Counted from the first letter of the stretch, positions 15,918 to 25,522 are shown. The stretch is 64,000 nt of DNA from Sphaerisporangium flaviroseum (GCF_039537005.1 NZ_BAAAZR010000027.1:1-64000); one strand, 5' to 3'. Notes: generated from the sequence alone by a model not told the origin. Program-made: numbers and translations.

Positions 15918-18900
15918 CGCCCGACCTGGCGACGCTGCTGTTCGGGCGGCTGCCCCCGGCCGAGCGGGGCACGTTGCAGCGATGCGCCACGGTCGGCCGC
16001 TTCGACGCCGGGCTCTACGAGCGGCGGCTGCGCGGTGACGGCCGGGACCTGAGCGAGCTGGTGAACGACGGGCGGGTGCAGGCGCTGTCCGGGCCCGGCG
16101 AGCGGTACCGGCTGGAGCCGAGCCTGCGCGTCTGCGGCTGGAACCAGTGGTGGGTGGACGAAGGGCTGTCCCCCGGCGTCGCCCAGGTGCCGCGCGCGCT
16201 CGCCGGGCTCGCCCGGGAGCTGGCCGGGTTCTACCGCGACGTGGACGCGCTTGAGGAGCTGCGCCAGCTGGTCGTGTGCGATCCGGTCCGCGCGGGCGAG
16301 CGTTTCCGCAGCCTGTACGCCGAGGCCGACCGTGACTTCGACCTGGTCCGCTGCCAGGACCTCGTGGACGCGCTGGCCGCCTCCGACCGCGCCCACCTGG
16401 TCCCCATCGAGCTGGCCCGCGAGCGGGACGCCTACCAGGTCCGGCTGACCGCCAGGGGCCAGTGGTCCACCGCCTACCACCAGAGCGGGCGCTACCTGGC
16501 GCGGGACGCGCTGGAACGACGCCTGATCGCGCTGACCGGGGACGACGGGACCCGCGTGCTGCAGCTGTACGCGACGGGCGGCATGGGCAAGACCATGGAA
16601 CTGCGCTGGTTCGTCGCTCGGTACTGCGTGACCGGGGATCCGCTGATCCCGTGCGCCTGGATCGACTTCGACGCGATCGACCCGGTCAACGCCGTACGGT
16701 ATCCGTGGTTGCTGCTGCTGGAGATCGCCGGCCAGTTGAATCCGCAGATCGCCGAGTCGCCGTTCCAGGAGTTGCTGCGCGATCACGAACGGTACCGGCG
16801 CGCGCTGAGCCGTACCGCGATCCCGGACACCGCGTTGCTCGGCGAGGTGGCCTCGGCGGCGGCGGACGCGGAGGACATCACCCAGCGGTTCCTGGCCGCG
16901 CTCGCCGAGGCGCGCGGGGTCGACCGGGCCGTCGTGGTGTTCGACACGCTCGAAGAGGTCATCCTGCGACCGGTCGCCGATCCCGGTGTGGTCGTGGGCC
17001 TGCTGCGGCGGCTGCACGACTCCGCCTCCACGCTGCGGCTGGTGCTCTCCGGACGGTACGACGTGCGAGAGCGCCTGGCCGGGTTCGCCGAGGCGTTCCC
17101 CGAGGCCGAGAGCCTGCGGGTGCGGCCCTTCGACGAGGAGGAGGCCAGGCGCTATCTCGCCTCACGGGGAGTCACCCAGGACGCGCTGGCGACCGCCATG
17201 ATCCGGAAGTCCGGCGGGCTGCCCTTCTCGCTCGCCCTGTTCGGCGATCTGGCGCAGGGCAACCCCGGGCTCACCCCGCTGGAGGTCGACCAGGCCGAGG
17301 GCCTGGCGCTGCTCTACTGCCTCGACCGCATCCTCGAACGCATTCCCGACGACCGCATCCGCTGGCTGCTCCGCTACGGCGTGGTGCCGCGACGGCTGGA
17401 CCTCGACTTCGTGGTCCGCGTGCTGCCGCCGTTCCTCACCCGCGGAATGTCCGGCGACGCGCCGGACGACGATCCCGAGACCGATGACCGGCCGCCGCGC
17501 AAGACCAAGATCTTCCTGACCTCCGCCGAGCCGGGCGGCCTCGCGCTGCGTGACCTGTGGGCCGAGCTGACCCGCTACGCGAGCGCCTACTCGTGGGTCA
17601 CGGAGGTCGCGCCCGGCGTGCTGATGTTCCACGAGAACCTGCGTGGCCCGGTCCGCGCCTTCCTCCGCGACCACGACGTCTTCGCCCGCCTGCACGCCGC
17701 GGCGGCCGACTACTTCGGCGCCCGCCGTGAGGCGGAACCGGCCCTGTGGTCCCGCTGGACCCGCGAGATGATCTACCACATGCTGCACGTCTGGGGCCCC
17801 GAGGCGCTGGCGCTGTGGCGCGGGGAGCTGGAGACCGCACGGCGGCTGGGCCGGGACGACGTGGCCGGAGAGCTCGCCGCCGACCTCCTGTCCGGCGACT
17901 ACCAGGACCTCGACGGGGAGCCTCTTCCCGACCTGGTCACCCACAAGGCCTGGTACGAGGCGCATGTGGAGCTCGCCAGGGTCGCGGTCGCCCAGGCGCG
18001 CGGGCAGAGCGCGGCGGGTGCCGCCGGCGCCTCGTGGAGCGCGGCAGAAAGCAGCCTCGCGGCGGCGTCACTGCTGCTCGCCGGGCATCCGGAGATCGGC
18101 AGAGCGTCCCCGGACCACCTGGTCGCCGACGCCTGCGTGCACGTGGTGCGGGGCCGGCGGGAGCAGGCCGCGAGCCAGATCGAGCGCGCCTACCAGGAGG
18201 GCATGCCTCTTGCCGCCGAGCCGGACGCTCTCATGGTCCTGGCCGATCTGGGCGACCGCGAGTCACTGCGCCGCGCCTACGACCGCGCGACCGAGCTCGA
18301 TCGGCGGGCCGGGACCGAGCGCGGCACGGGTGACCCCACGCAGGCGGTGGAGCGAGGGCTCGCCGCCGCCATGGCGTACGTGGCACTGCGGCTCGGCGAC
18401 ACCGAAGCCGCCGAGGGGCGGTTGTCCTCGGCGCTGTCCTGGTACGAACGGGCCGGGAGGGACGGGATACCCGCCCGGGCCGAAACGCTGATCCGGTTGG
18501 GCCGACCGTCGGACGCCGTCGAAGCGGTGATCCCGGCCACGTCCCAGGTGCCCGTCGCCGCCCCCCTGGAATCTCCCACGCCGTCCACGCGCCGGCGGGA
18601 AGGCGTGCTGACCGCCGCCGAGGCGATGCTCATGATGCGCCGGCCGCAGGACGCCCTGCGGCTGCTGGAGCAGTTCGGCCTGGGCGACACCGTCCAGGCC
18701 GCGATCATCGCCGCCCGCGCCCACGGCGACCTGCTGGAGACCGATGAAGGGCTGCTGGAAGCCGCCCGGCGTTCGGAGGTGCTGGACGCGGAGTACGCCG
18801 CGCTCACCCTGGAGACCCTCTGGCTGCACCTGCGGAAGACCGGAAACCTCCGCCTCGCCGAACGACAGGTGGAGTCGCTGTGGCGCCATCCGGAGCTGCC

Positions 18901-21019
18901 GGCCGATCTCGACCTTTCGTTCCGGCATGGCCGGGTCGAGCTGCTGTGGGAACGCGATCAGGCCGACGCGGCCCGGGAGGCCCTTGAAGAGCTGGTGGAG
19001 CGGGCCCACGACGGCCCGCCGGACCGGCTGGTGAGGGCGGGCGTCACGGGTCTCGCGCTCGGCGATCCGTCCTTCACGCGGACCGTGCTGCGCGGGCTCA
19101 GGGAGATCGACGAGGTCGGCGCGCGATTGACGCTCCTGGCCGGACTACGCCGCTGCCCCTCGATCGGCGACCGGGAGCTGGCCCGCGCGCTTGCGCAGGA
19201 GTCCCTGGATCCATGGCTGGTGGAGCGGGACGAGGTCGCGTACGCGGACGCCGACCGGGCCGTACTGGACCTCACGGCGGCCGAGGTCGCCCGGCTGAAC
19301 GGCCGCGGCGACCTGTCACGGCGGCTGCTGTTCGAGGGCACGAACGTGCTCGGTGAGTACACTCCGCTGGTCTGGCTCGACTGGATCGAAGCCATGGACC
19401 GCCTCGGGGCCGCACGCCACGACGAGGCGGAGCCGCCGACGACGTTCGCGCCCCGGCATCGCGGGCATCGCGAGTTCGACGCCGCGTATCTGATCGCACT
19501 CGCCCGGCGCCGTCTCCCGGTCGACCCCCACGAGGTGACCGCCCGGCGACTGCGTGACGCGGCGGATCTCCTGGCCGATTCCGTCGTCAAGACCGCGCGG
19601 CACGCGGAGCTCCACGAAGGGATGTGCGAGCTCGCTCTGGCGCAGGGCCGGCGGGAGGCCGCACGCGGCGCCGCTGTGTCCGCCCAGGACCTCTGGACCG
19701 AGCTCGGCCGCGATCGGCGGGCCAGGATCGCCCGCGACACGTTGATCCCCGGTCCCGGCGAGCCATCCGCTCCCATCACGGTGGTCACGCACGCGGGCGA
19801 CGAGCTGTTCGTCCGGATCGAGGTCGCCCGATCAGAACCCGGCGCCGGGAACGGCCTGGTGGTGCGGGTCGAGGGCACCGGGACCTCGGCCACCGAGCTG
19901 ACCCCGCTCCCGTCCTGGTTCGAACGAGGCAATTCGGCCAACCGCGTTTCGGTCGAGCAGCTCGCCCGGCCCGATGAGTGGGGCCGGTCGGCCGGACGTG
20001 TCCTCGGCATGCTCGCCGAGCGCCTCGGCCCGCGCCCGGACGGAAAGCCCACCGACATCCGGCTGGTGGCCACCACGCTGGTCGCCGCGCCCTGGGAGCT
20101 CACCCGCATCCCCGACGAGCGTCTGGTCGCCTTCGACGAGCTGCGCTACCTCTACCGGGGCATCGGCGTCAAGGACGGGCTACGGGTGGAGGCCGAGGCG
20201 GTGCAGCGCGTGCTCGCCCGCCTCGGGCTTCCACACGACGAGGTGAACCGGGCCCTCGGTCACGAGACGGCCGCCGACCTGCGTGACTTCCAGAGCCAGG
20301 CGAAGCTGCGCGACAACGGCCGGCTCCGCCGCTCCACCTGGCGTGCCCTGCACACCGCGTTACGCACGGCCCGGGCGGGCCGTCCGCCGCACGTCCTGCT
20401 GATCCAGCCGGACCAGCGCGCATCCGTCCGCCGGCAGCGCGGCCTGCGCGGCAGCGTGGCCGACGCGGAGGCGATCTACCGTGACCATTCTGCCCGTCTC
20501 ACGATCCTGGAGAATCCCGGCCGGCGGACGATCGAACGGCAGAGGGACGAACTACGCCTCGACGAGCCGGTCGACGTCGTCCACGTGCTCGCCGCCATGG
20601 ACAACCGCTTCAAGGACCCCGGCCTGAGCTTCTTGGGGGAGGACGTCGACATCCTGTTCCCGAGAGACCTCGGCGTGCTGATCCGGAGCCTTCGGCAGGA
20701 CATCCCGCCGCTGCTGATCCTGGACGCCATCCAGCCGAGCACCACCGGAGAACGCTCCCGCGCGTTGCTCCAGCGCAACGACATCGCCGACCAGTCGCTC
20801 GCTCTCGACGGCGTCTGGACGATCCTGGCCACCGGCCTGGCCGACGGCTCCGCCCGGATCTCCCAGATGACGACGCTCGCCAGAACCCTCGTCAACGGCG
20901 AGGGTCCCGGCGAGATCTGGCGCGCCCTCCAGGCCGTCTCGAACGACCTGCCGTTCGCGACGACGGCCGTGTTCTCCAAGCTTCGTCCCGATGCCATGTT
21001 CCGCCCGGGCATGCAATGA
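15914..21019 (+). CDS. Giant STAND-type NTPase with helical repeats and C-terminal pseudo-CHAT domain
   Basis: 1701 residues. N-terminal about 200 residues of unknown type; NTPase with ATGGMGKT (Lys226) and Walker B VVVFDTLEE (Asp344), LVLSGRYD and GGLPFSLALF as in STAND/NB-ARC proteins; a long alpha-helical TPR-like region (about 650-1280); and a C-terminal CHAT-like fold (about 1370-1700) recognised by PWELTRIP. There the catalytic His is Ala1561 (VVHVLAAM) and the Cys is Ile1606 (LILDAIQP), so it looks catalytically dead. The arrangement suggests a sensor/scaffold partner for the active CHAT protease encoded just upstream. Coupled on both sides (GTGA, ATGA). Confidence 0.85.
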   Translation: MTPDLATLLFGRLPPAERGTLQRCATVGRFDAGLYERRLRGDGRDLSELVNDGRVQALSGPGERYRLEPSLRVCGWNQWWVDEGLSPGVAQVPRALAGLARELAGFYRDVDALEELRQLVVCDPVRAGERFRSLYAEADRDFDLVRCQDLVDALAASDRAHLVPIELARERDAYQVRLTARGQWSTAYHQSGRYLARDALERRLIALTGDDGTRVLQLYATGGMGKTMELRWFVARYCVTGDPLIPCAWIDFDAIDPVNAVRYPWLLLLEIAGQLNPQIAESPFQELLRDHERYRRALSRTAIPDTALLGEVASAAADAEDITQRFLAALAEARGVDRAVVVFDTLEEVILRPVADPGVVVGLLRRLHDSASTLRLVLSGRYDVRERLAGFAEAFPEAESLRVRPFDEEEARRYLASRGVTQDALATAMIRKSGGLPFSLALFGDLAQGNPGLTPLEVDQAEGLALLYCLDRILERIPDDRIRWLLRYGVVPRRLDLDFVVRVLPPFLTRGMSGDAPDDDPETDDRPPRKTKIFLTSAEPGGLALRDLWAELTRYASAYSWVTEVAPGVLMFHENLRGPVRAFLRDHDVFARLHAAAADYFGARREAEPALWSRWTREMIYHMLHVWGPEALALWRGELETARRLGRDDVAGELAADLLSGDYQDLDGEPLPDLVTHKAWYEAHVELARVAVAQARGQSAAGAAGASWSAAESSLAAASLLLAGHPEIGRASPDHLVADACVHVVRGRREQAASQIERAYQEGMPLAAEPDALMVLADLGDRESLRRAYDRATELDRRAGTERGTGDPTQAVERGLAAAMAYVALRLGDTEAAEGRLSSALSWYERAGRDGIPARAETLIRLGRPSDAVEAVIPATSQVPVAAPLESPTPSTRRREGVLTAAEAMLMMRRPQDALRLLEQFGLGDTVQAAIIAARAHGDLLETDEGLLEAARRSEVLDAEYAALTLETLWLHLRKTGNLRLAERQVESLWRHPELPADLDLSFRHGRVELLWERDQADAAREALEELVERAHDGPPDRLVRAGVTGLALGDPSFTRTVLRGLREIDEVGARLTLLAGLRRCPSIGDRELARALAQESLDPWLVERDEVAYADADRAVLDLTAAEVARLNGRGDLSRRLLFEGTNVLGEYTPLVWLDWIEAMDRLGAARHDEAEPPTTFAPRHRGHREFDAAYLIALARRRLPVDPHEVTARRLRDAADLLADSVVKTARHAELHEGMCELALAQGRREAARGAAVSAQDLWTELGRDRRARIARDTLIPGPGEPSAPITVVTHAGDELFVRIEVARSEPGAGNGLVVRVEGTGTSATELTPLPSWFERGNSANRVSVEQLARPDEWGRSAGRVLGMLAERLGPRPDGKPTDIRLVATTLVAAPWELTRIPDERLVAFDELRYLYRGIGVKDGLRVEAEAVQRVLARLGLPHDEVNRALGHETAADLRDFQSQAKLRDNGRLRRSTWRALHTALRTARAGRPPHVLLIQPDQRASVRRQRGLRGSVADAEAIYRDHSARLTILENPGRRTIERQRDELRLDEPVDVVHVLAAMDNRFKDPGLSFLGEDVDILFPRDLGVLIRSLRQDIPPLLILDAIQPSTTGERSRALLQRNDIADQSLALDGVWTILATGLADGSARISQMTTLARTLVNGEGPGEIWRALQAVSNDLPFATTAVFSKLRPDAMFRPGMQ

Positions 21020-22257
21020 GCACGCCCTCCGAACGAAGGCGGGCCGAGTTGCGTGCCAAGTTCGGCGGCCTGGAGGCCGAGCTCGCCTCCTGGACCGAGC
21101 TGAGCAGGGCGGGCGGTCCCCTGGAGAAGCATCACACCCAGGTGGCCGCCATCGTGGCGGCGATGGCGGTGCCGATCGCCGAACTGCGACCCCGCCTCGA
21201 CGACCCCGGCACATGGGCCCAGACCGAGCGCCTGCTGATCCGCGTCCACGCGGTCCTGGAGTACTTCAGGTCCAAGCTCATGCTGCGTTTCGTTCCCGCC
21301 TTCCGCGACTACCTGGCGATGGCCGACCAGTACGCCTGGGAGTGCTACCTGCCCGCCCGGCAACGCGCGACCGTCCCGCGAGAGCCGCCGCTGACCTTCT
21401 TCAGCCCCGACACCACGCCGTTCGCCATCCCCAGAGGCGCTTCCTACCGCGGCGAGCTCAGCGTGCTGACGGAAGGTTCGCTGCGCGCGGTCGTCGAGCG
21501 CCTGCCGGTGCCCGTGATCGGCATCCCCTGGTTCCAGCTCAAGCACCTGCCCGACGCGATGGTGCTCGCCCACGAGGTGGGCCATCACGTAGAGATCGAC
21601 TTCCGCCTCACCCCGACGCTGGAACGGCTGGTCAGCGCGGCCGTCCCGGTCGAGCGGGCCCAGGTCTGGCGGCGCTGGCTGGGCGAGGTCTTCGCCGACG
21701 TGTACGGCGCCCTCGCGGGGGGCACCGCCTTCTGTGGCGCTCTGGCCGACTTCGTGGCGACCGGACCGGCCACGACCGACGGCGCCTACCCGCCTCCGGC
21801 GATCCGGGTCGCGCTGGTGACCGAGGCCCTGCGCGCGTCGGGCCTGCCCGGCCACCCCCCTGACGACAGGCTCCCGGTGACCGGACCCTACGGCCAGGAC
21901 GCCGGACCGGTGGCCGCCGCGCTGGTGGCCGGGCCCTACCCCGAGTTCGGGGACGTTCCCCTCACCCACGTGATCGACTTCGCCCCCCAGCAGGACGTCG
22001 CCGACCGTACCGCCGAACGCCTCCTGCGCGGCCACATGCTCCCGGCCACGACCGTCCGCACCCTGCTGGCCGCCGCCGCCATCGCCTTCGCCCGCGACCC
22101 CCTGCGATACGAGCGAGGCGACGTCGCGGACGTGGTCGTCAAGGCCGCGCTGGCCACCATCACGGCGGGCATCCGCGCCACGCCGAAGGCCGTACACGGC
22201 GGTGAGCGCGACCAGGCGGCAGGACGAGCGATCCTGGACCTCCTGGCGGTCCGCTGA
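21016..22257 (+). CDS. HExxH-motif metalloprotein of the CHAT operon
   Basis: 413 residues. HEVGH at 186-190 followed by a second conserved-looking segment GEVFADVYG (Glu224, Asp228) resembles zinc metallopeptidases in which a downstream Glu is the third ligand. There is no signal peptide or membrane segment, so it is probably cytoplasmic. I cannot assign a named family. Its ATG overlaps the STAND gene stop (ATGA), implying stoichiometric production and a shared function: a second protease effector or a maturase. Codon use matches the neighbours. Confidence 0.75.
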   Translation: MSTPSERRRAELRAKFGGLEAELASWTELSRAGGPLEKHHTQVAAIVAAMAVPIAELRPRLDDPGTWAQTERLLIRVHAVLEYFRSKLMLRFVPAFRDYLAMADQYAWECYLPARQRATVPREPPLTFFSPDTTPFAIPRGASYRGELSVLTEGSLRAVVERLPVPVIGIPWFQLKHLPDAMVLAHEVGHHVEIDFRLTPTLERLVSAAVPVERAQVWRRWLGEVFADVYGALAGGTAFCGALADFVATGPATTDGAYPPPAIRVALVTEALRASGLPGHPPDDRLPVTGPYGQDAGPVAAALVAGPYPEFGDVPLTHVIDFAPQQDVADRTAERLLRGHMLPATTVRTLLAAAAIAFARDPLRYERGDVADVVVKAALATITAGIRATPKAVHGGERDQAAGRAILDLLAVR

Positions 22258-22264
22258 GGTCGCC

Positions 22265-22408
22265 GTGTGCGTTCCCGCACCTTGGCGCCGACGGCAGGTC
22301 CGCATCGACAGCGGGCGGGGCGGGGGGATGCTTCTCGGGGCCGTGTTCACCGGTGTCGGATTGCTGCTTCTCATGCGCGGAGTACGTCTCGGCCTCAACC
22401 CGCAATAG
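22265..22408 (+). CDS. Small single-pass membrane protein, candidate last gene of CHAT operon
   Basis: 47 residues from a GTG with GAGG five bases upstream, seven bases after the metalloprotein stop. A basic N terminus (WRRRQVR) and one hydrophobic helix (MLLGAVFTGVGLLLLM) indicate a membrane peptide. Too short for family assignment; supported by spacing, ribosome binding site and hydrophobic pattern only. Confidence 0.5.
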   Translation: MCVPAPWRRRQVRIDSGRGGGMLLGAVFTGVGLLLLMRGVRLGLNPQ

Positions 22409-22510
22409 CCATGAATTTCACGAATCGCTTCTCGTGGCTGTGCGATGCGTAGATCATGGTGTCGGCACGACGGCGAATCGCAGGCACGCATCGTTTCGGG
22501 AGGACCGACC

Positions 22511-23653
22511 ATGGCGGAACACGAGCCTGTCGACGCGTACGACCCGGCGCTGGTGCGTCTGGCGAAGCTGTTCGGTGCCAGGTCCGAAGGTTTCCTCCAG
22601 GAGAAGGGGACCGCGAGCGTTCTCGACATCCCCGCTCAGGACTGGCCCCTTGTAGGGCTGCTCGCTGCCAGGAACACCTACCGCGACGCCACGGACACCA
22701 TGGTCGCCTCCGCGCAGGAGGGCAGCACCTACTCGCGTGCCCTGGTGTCCGCGCTCGACAGGGTACGGCAGCACTACTCCGCGGCCGACTTCGCCTCCAC
22801 CCCGGTGTCCCTCGATGGGAAGACCCCGGCCGTCGCCGCTCCCTCATCGGCGAAGACGATCAATTCGTACGTCAGCGACGCCGCGTACGGCTCGCTGGGC
22901 GCACTGGGGGTGGTCTCGGTGGCGACGGGGGTCAGCCTGCTTCCCATCATGCGGGAAAGGCTCGCCACCCTCAGGCAGCTCGCCACCGGGATGCCGGAGT
23001 CGTACCCGATATGGCTCGGCGCCGGGCTGCTGCTGGCCAACATGCGCGATCCCGAACCGTTCGTGCTGGCATCCAAAGGCTGGGAGTCCGTGGCGAAGTC
23101 CGCCAACGACAGCGCCCAGGAGATCCATCACCAGATCGAGACGATCATGGCGGAGGGGTGGCGGGGCATCGCCGCGACCGGCTTCCGGGAGCACGTCGAC
23201 ATGAGGTTCGTGCCCGCGCTCCTGCGATACCACGACCACGCCGACGCCATGGCCCAACTGGGCAAGATCGGCGCCGACGTGCTCGACAAGAGTCTCACCA
23301 TGGCCTTGGGGATGGTGATGATCGCCATCGTCATGTTGATGGCGTTCAGGGCGATCCGCATGATGTACCCGCAATCTCGGATCGTGGTGGGCCTGGCAGC
23401 AGGTGTCTGGTTGATGTCGGCGTACAAGGTCGTCGCGATACTGGCCAAGCAGTACGGGGCGTTCTCCGACGTCAGCGGGAAGGTCGCCGACCAGGCGGAG
23501 CTGGTCAGGCGATCCTTCCTGGACGACGCCCCGCGCCCCGGTCCCTCCTCTGACATGGCCGGCATCAAGCCCGTCACCGGCACCGTCTGGGTGCCCCCGG
23601 CAGGCGAGGAGTGGACCCCGGAGGAGTGGGACCGCCAGTGGAAGCCCGCCTGA
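22511..23653 (+). CDS. Membrane protein with WXG-like helical region
   Basis: 380 residues, function unknown. Hydrophobic segments lie near 135-155 and as a hairpin near 262-310 (ALGMVMIAIVMLMAF and VVGLAAGVWLM). The middle (EGWRGIAATGFREH near 215) resembles the WXG turn of type VII secretion-associated proteins, with long amphipathic helices on either side. The tail is Pro/Trp-rich. The start ATG has GGGAGGA seven bases upstream; 102 bp separate it from the preceding small ORF, so it may be the distal gene of the CHAT operon or an independent unit. A strong hairpin follows. Confidence 0.7.
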   Translation: MAEHEPVDAYDPALVRLAKLFGARSEGFLQEKGTASVLDIPAQDWPLVGLLAARNTYRDATDTMVASAQEGSTYSRALVSALDRVRQHYSAADFASTPVSLDGKTPAVAAPSSAKTINSYVSDAAYGSLGALGVVSVATGVSLLPIMRERLATLRQLATGMPESYPIWLGAGLLLANMRDPEPFVLASKGWESVAKSANDSAQEIHHQIETIMAEGWRGIAATGFREHVDMRFVPALLRYHDHADAMAQLGKIGADVLDKSLTMALGMVMIAIVMLMAFRAIRMMYPQSRIVVGLAAGVWLMSAYKVVAILAKQYGAFSDVSGKVADQAELVRRSFLDDAPRPGPSSDMAGIKPVTGTVWVPPAGEEWTPEEWDRQWKPA

Positions 23654-23675
23654 CCCGGCCCCTGGACCGACGGAT

Positions 23676-23704
23676 CCGGCTCCCGCTGACAGCGCGGGAG
23701 CCGG
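23676..23704 (+). terminator. Hairpin terminator after the WXG-like gene
   Basis: CCGGCTCCCGC and GCGGGAGCCGG form a perfect 11-bp stem with a 7-nt loop, 22 bp after the stop. Confidence 0.75.
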
Positions 23705-23717
23705 AGAGGATCTCAGC

Positions 23718-23745
23718 GTCTCGGGCCGGGCATCCGGCCCGGGAC
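23718..23745 (-). terminator. Hairpin terminator after the secreted protease
   Basis: CGGGCCGG, loop gcat, CCGGCCCG, extended by a T-G wobble and GTC/GAC to a 12-bp stem, 12 bp beyond the protease stop. Confidence 0.65.
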
Positions 23746-23756
23746 ACCAAGCCGCG

Positions 23757-25061
23757 TCAGTGGACCATCACGTAGGCGCCGAACTCGAGAGCCACATCCC
23801 ACGCCCGGGAGAAGACGATCACTCGTCCGCCGTCGAGCCCGCCGCAGTACACCGGCTTGCTGATGGCGGAGGTGATGCCCTGCGCCGCGACCTCGTCGTA
23901 CCAGTTGGTGTAGGAGTACACCGGGCCTCCGCTGTCACCGTGCGCGACGGCGCAGCCGCCGACCGAGCTCTTGGCCCGGACCATGTGCTTGACGTACTGC
24001 CCGTTGGTGTAGGTGCCGCTCCAGCCGGTCTCGGTCACCTTGATGAGACAGTACTCACCCAGCGAGGCCCCGGAGTTGCACACGAAGTTGCCGACGTACG
24101 CCTTCCACAGCGCCACCACCCTGTTGCTGCTGGAGGCCGAGCTGTTGCCGTCGAAGACGTCGGCGGTCGCGTTCGCCTGCACGATGGCGGCGTCCCTGTG
24201 GGAGACGCGCCAGGTCACCGGGCCCATGTAGTTCGCCGCGCTCCCGGTGCCCCCTCCGTCGTAGAACTGGTTCCAGAGGTTGCCGCAGTGCGCGGCGGTG
24301 AGGTACCCGGGCGAGCCGTACTTGTCCCAGACCGCGAAGCCCGAGGTGCAGCCGGAGCCGGTCTGCTTGTTCCAGGTCCGGCCACCCGCGTAGTAACTGG
24401 GGATGTCGTCCTGCCTGCTGTAGGCGGGATCGAACCGCTCCCCCCGCTCCAGCGTGATCGGCGCGGTGGCGCCGCTGGGCCGCTGCAGCTGGTCGGGAGT
24501 GGTGTCCTGCCCGGCGACCGAGAGCTGGACCCCGCTGCCGTCCGGCTGCGGGGCCGCGCCCACCACCTGGCCGGCTTCGGTCCACTTCTCGGCCTCCTGC
24601 AAGAGCTGGGCGCGGCTGTGGGCGGCCGGCAGCACGGACACCGGGGCCGTCTGGCGTCCCACGTCGATCACGTCCTGTACGGCCCGCGGCACCTGGCCCC
24701 GCCAGTACAGGCGTACCTCGTGGTACTCGGGGTCGACCACGATCCCTCCGTACCCCTCGGCCGCCTCGGCGCTCTCGGCGCTCTCGGCGCTCTCGGCGGC
24801 GGAGACGATGCGGTCGGCGACCCCGTTGAGGCGGGTCTGCTCGGTGAACAGCGCGTTCCAGCTGGCGAACCCGCCGGGCACCGGGTCTCGCGGACCGGTG
24901 TCGTCCTTGGCCGGTGTCTTGTCCACCGGGGTCCCGGCGACCCGCCGGGTGAGGTCGGGGTCGTCGAGGGCCCGCGCCGCCGCGGTCCCCGCGCCGAGGA
25001 ACGGCACGAGCGCACAGACGACGCTCAGCACCATCAGGTGTAACCGGATTCTCTTCTGCAT
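23757..25061 (-). CDS. Secreted trypsin-like (streptogrisin-type) serine protease precursor
   Basis: 434 residues: signal peptide (about 1-30), a pro-region of about 200 residues, and an S1-type catalytic domain with His258 in TAAHCG, an Asp in SHRDAAIV and Ser377 in GDSGGP. Cys residues pair around these sites as in streptogrisin-like enzymes. The pro-region holds a short 9-bp tandem repeat (Ala-Glu-Ser, 24772-24798). The start ATG follows GGGGGAA; upstream in-frame codons add a non-secretory leader and were rejected. Convergent with the CHAT operon but separated by two terminators, so not part of it. Confidence 0.9.
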   Translation of the reverse strand: MQKRIRLHLMVLSVVCALVPFLGAGTAAARALDDPDLTRRVAGTPVDKTPAKDDTGPRDPVPGGFASWNALFTEQTRLNGVADRIVSAAESAESAESAEAAEGYGGIVVDPEYHEVRLYWRGQVPRAVQDVIDVGRQTAPVSVLPAAHSRAQLLQEAEKWTEAGQVVGAAPQPDGSGVQLSVAGQDTTPDQLQRPSGATAPITLERGERFDPAYSRQDDIPSYYAGGRTWNKQTGSGCTSGFAVWDKYGSPGYLTAAHCGNLWNQFYDGGGTGSAANYMGPVTWRVSHRDAAIVQANATADVFDGNSSASSSNRVVALWKAYVGNFVCNSGASLGEYCLIKVTETGWSGTYTNGQYVKHMVRAKSSVGGCAVAHGDSGGPVYSYTNWYDEVAAQGITSAISKPVYCGGLDGGRVIVFSRAWDVALEFGAYVMVH

Positions 25062-25522
25062 GTTTCCCCCATGATTGTCAAGAACCGGGGTAATCACAGC
25101 AGGCGATACACAGCACGTGCCGCGTCGAATTACCACGACAGAACGCGCCTTTGTTCCTTGCGCCTCATCACGGTCGTTCACCGCCGAGCACGTCGGCCGA
25201 CTGATCGCCGAATGGCACCACGACACCGGCGATGGGCACGTGACGCTCTACCTTCCTTGCACGGTGGCCTTCGACGTCCGATGTCGTGGGCGAGGACGCG
25301 GCCGCGGCCGGCGTACCCGCGGGTGGGGTGCTCGCAAAAGGCGCTCAGGGCGCGTCCCGTGCAACCCGCCTCTCCCGGTCTCGCGGTCGCTTGACCGGAC
25401 GAAATACTATTTACACGACAATTAGCCAGACGGTGTTACAGAATCGTCTCGCTTTCCCCTCGACGCCATCCGCTTCGTCCTCGCATGCGACCTTCCAATT
25501 AGGCGAGGAGGAGGACGAGCAT
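25062..25522. other. Divergent intergenic region, protease versus exonuclease
   Basis: 461 bp. It contains an AT-rich stretch at 25400-25440 likely to hold the exonuclease promoter, and GGCGAGGAGGAGGACGAG at 25502 as its ribosome binding site. Open frames here have low-quality codon use and no recognisable product. Confidence 0.4.

Noticed and set aside
23757..25061. Secreted serine protease as part of the CHAT system
   Set aside because: It is convergent, behind two terminators, and carries a signal peptide, whereas the CHAT components look cytoplasmic or membrane-bound.
25075..25425. 116-residue frame between the protease and exonuclease genes
   Set aside because: No ribosome site, low-complexity Arg/Gly tail and no recognisable domain.
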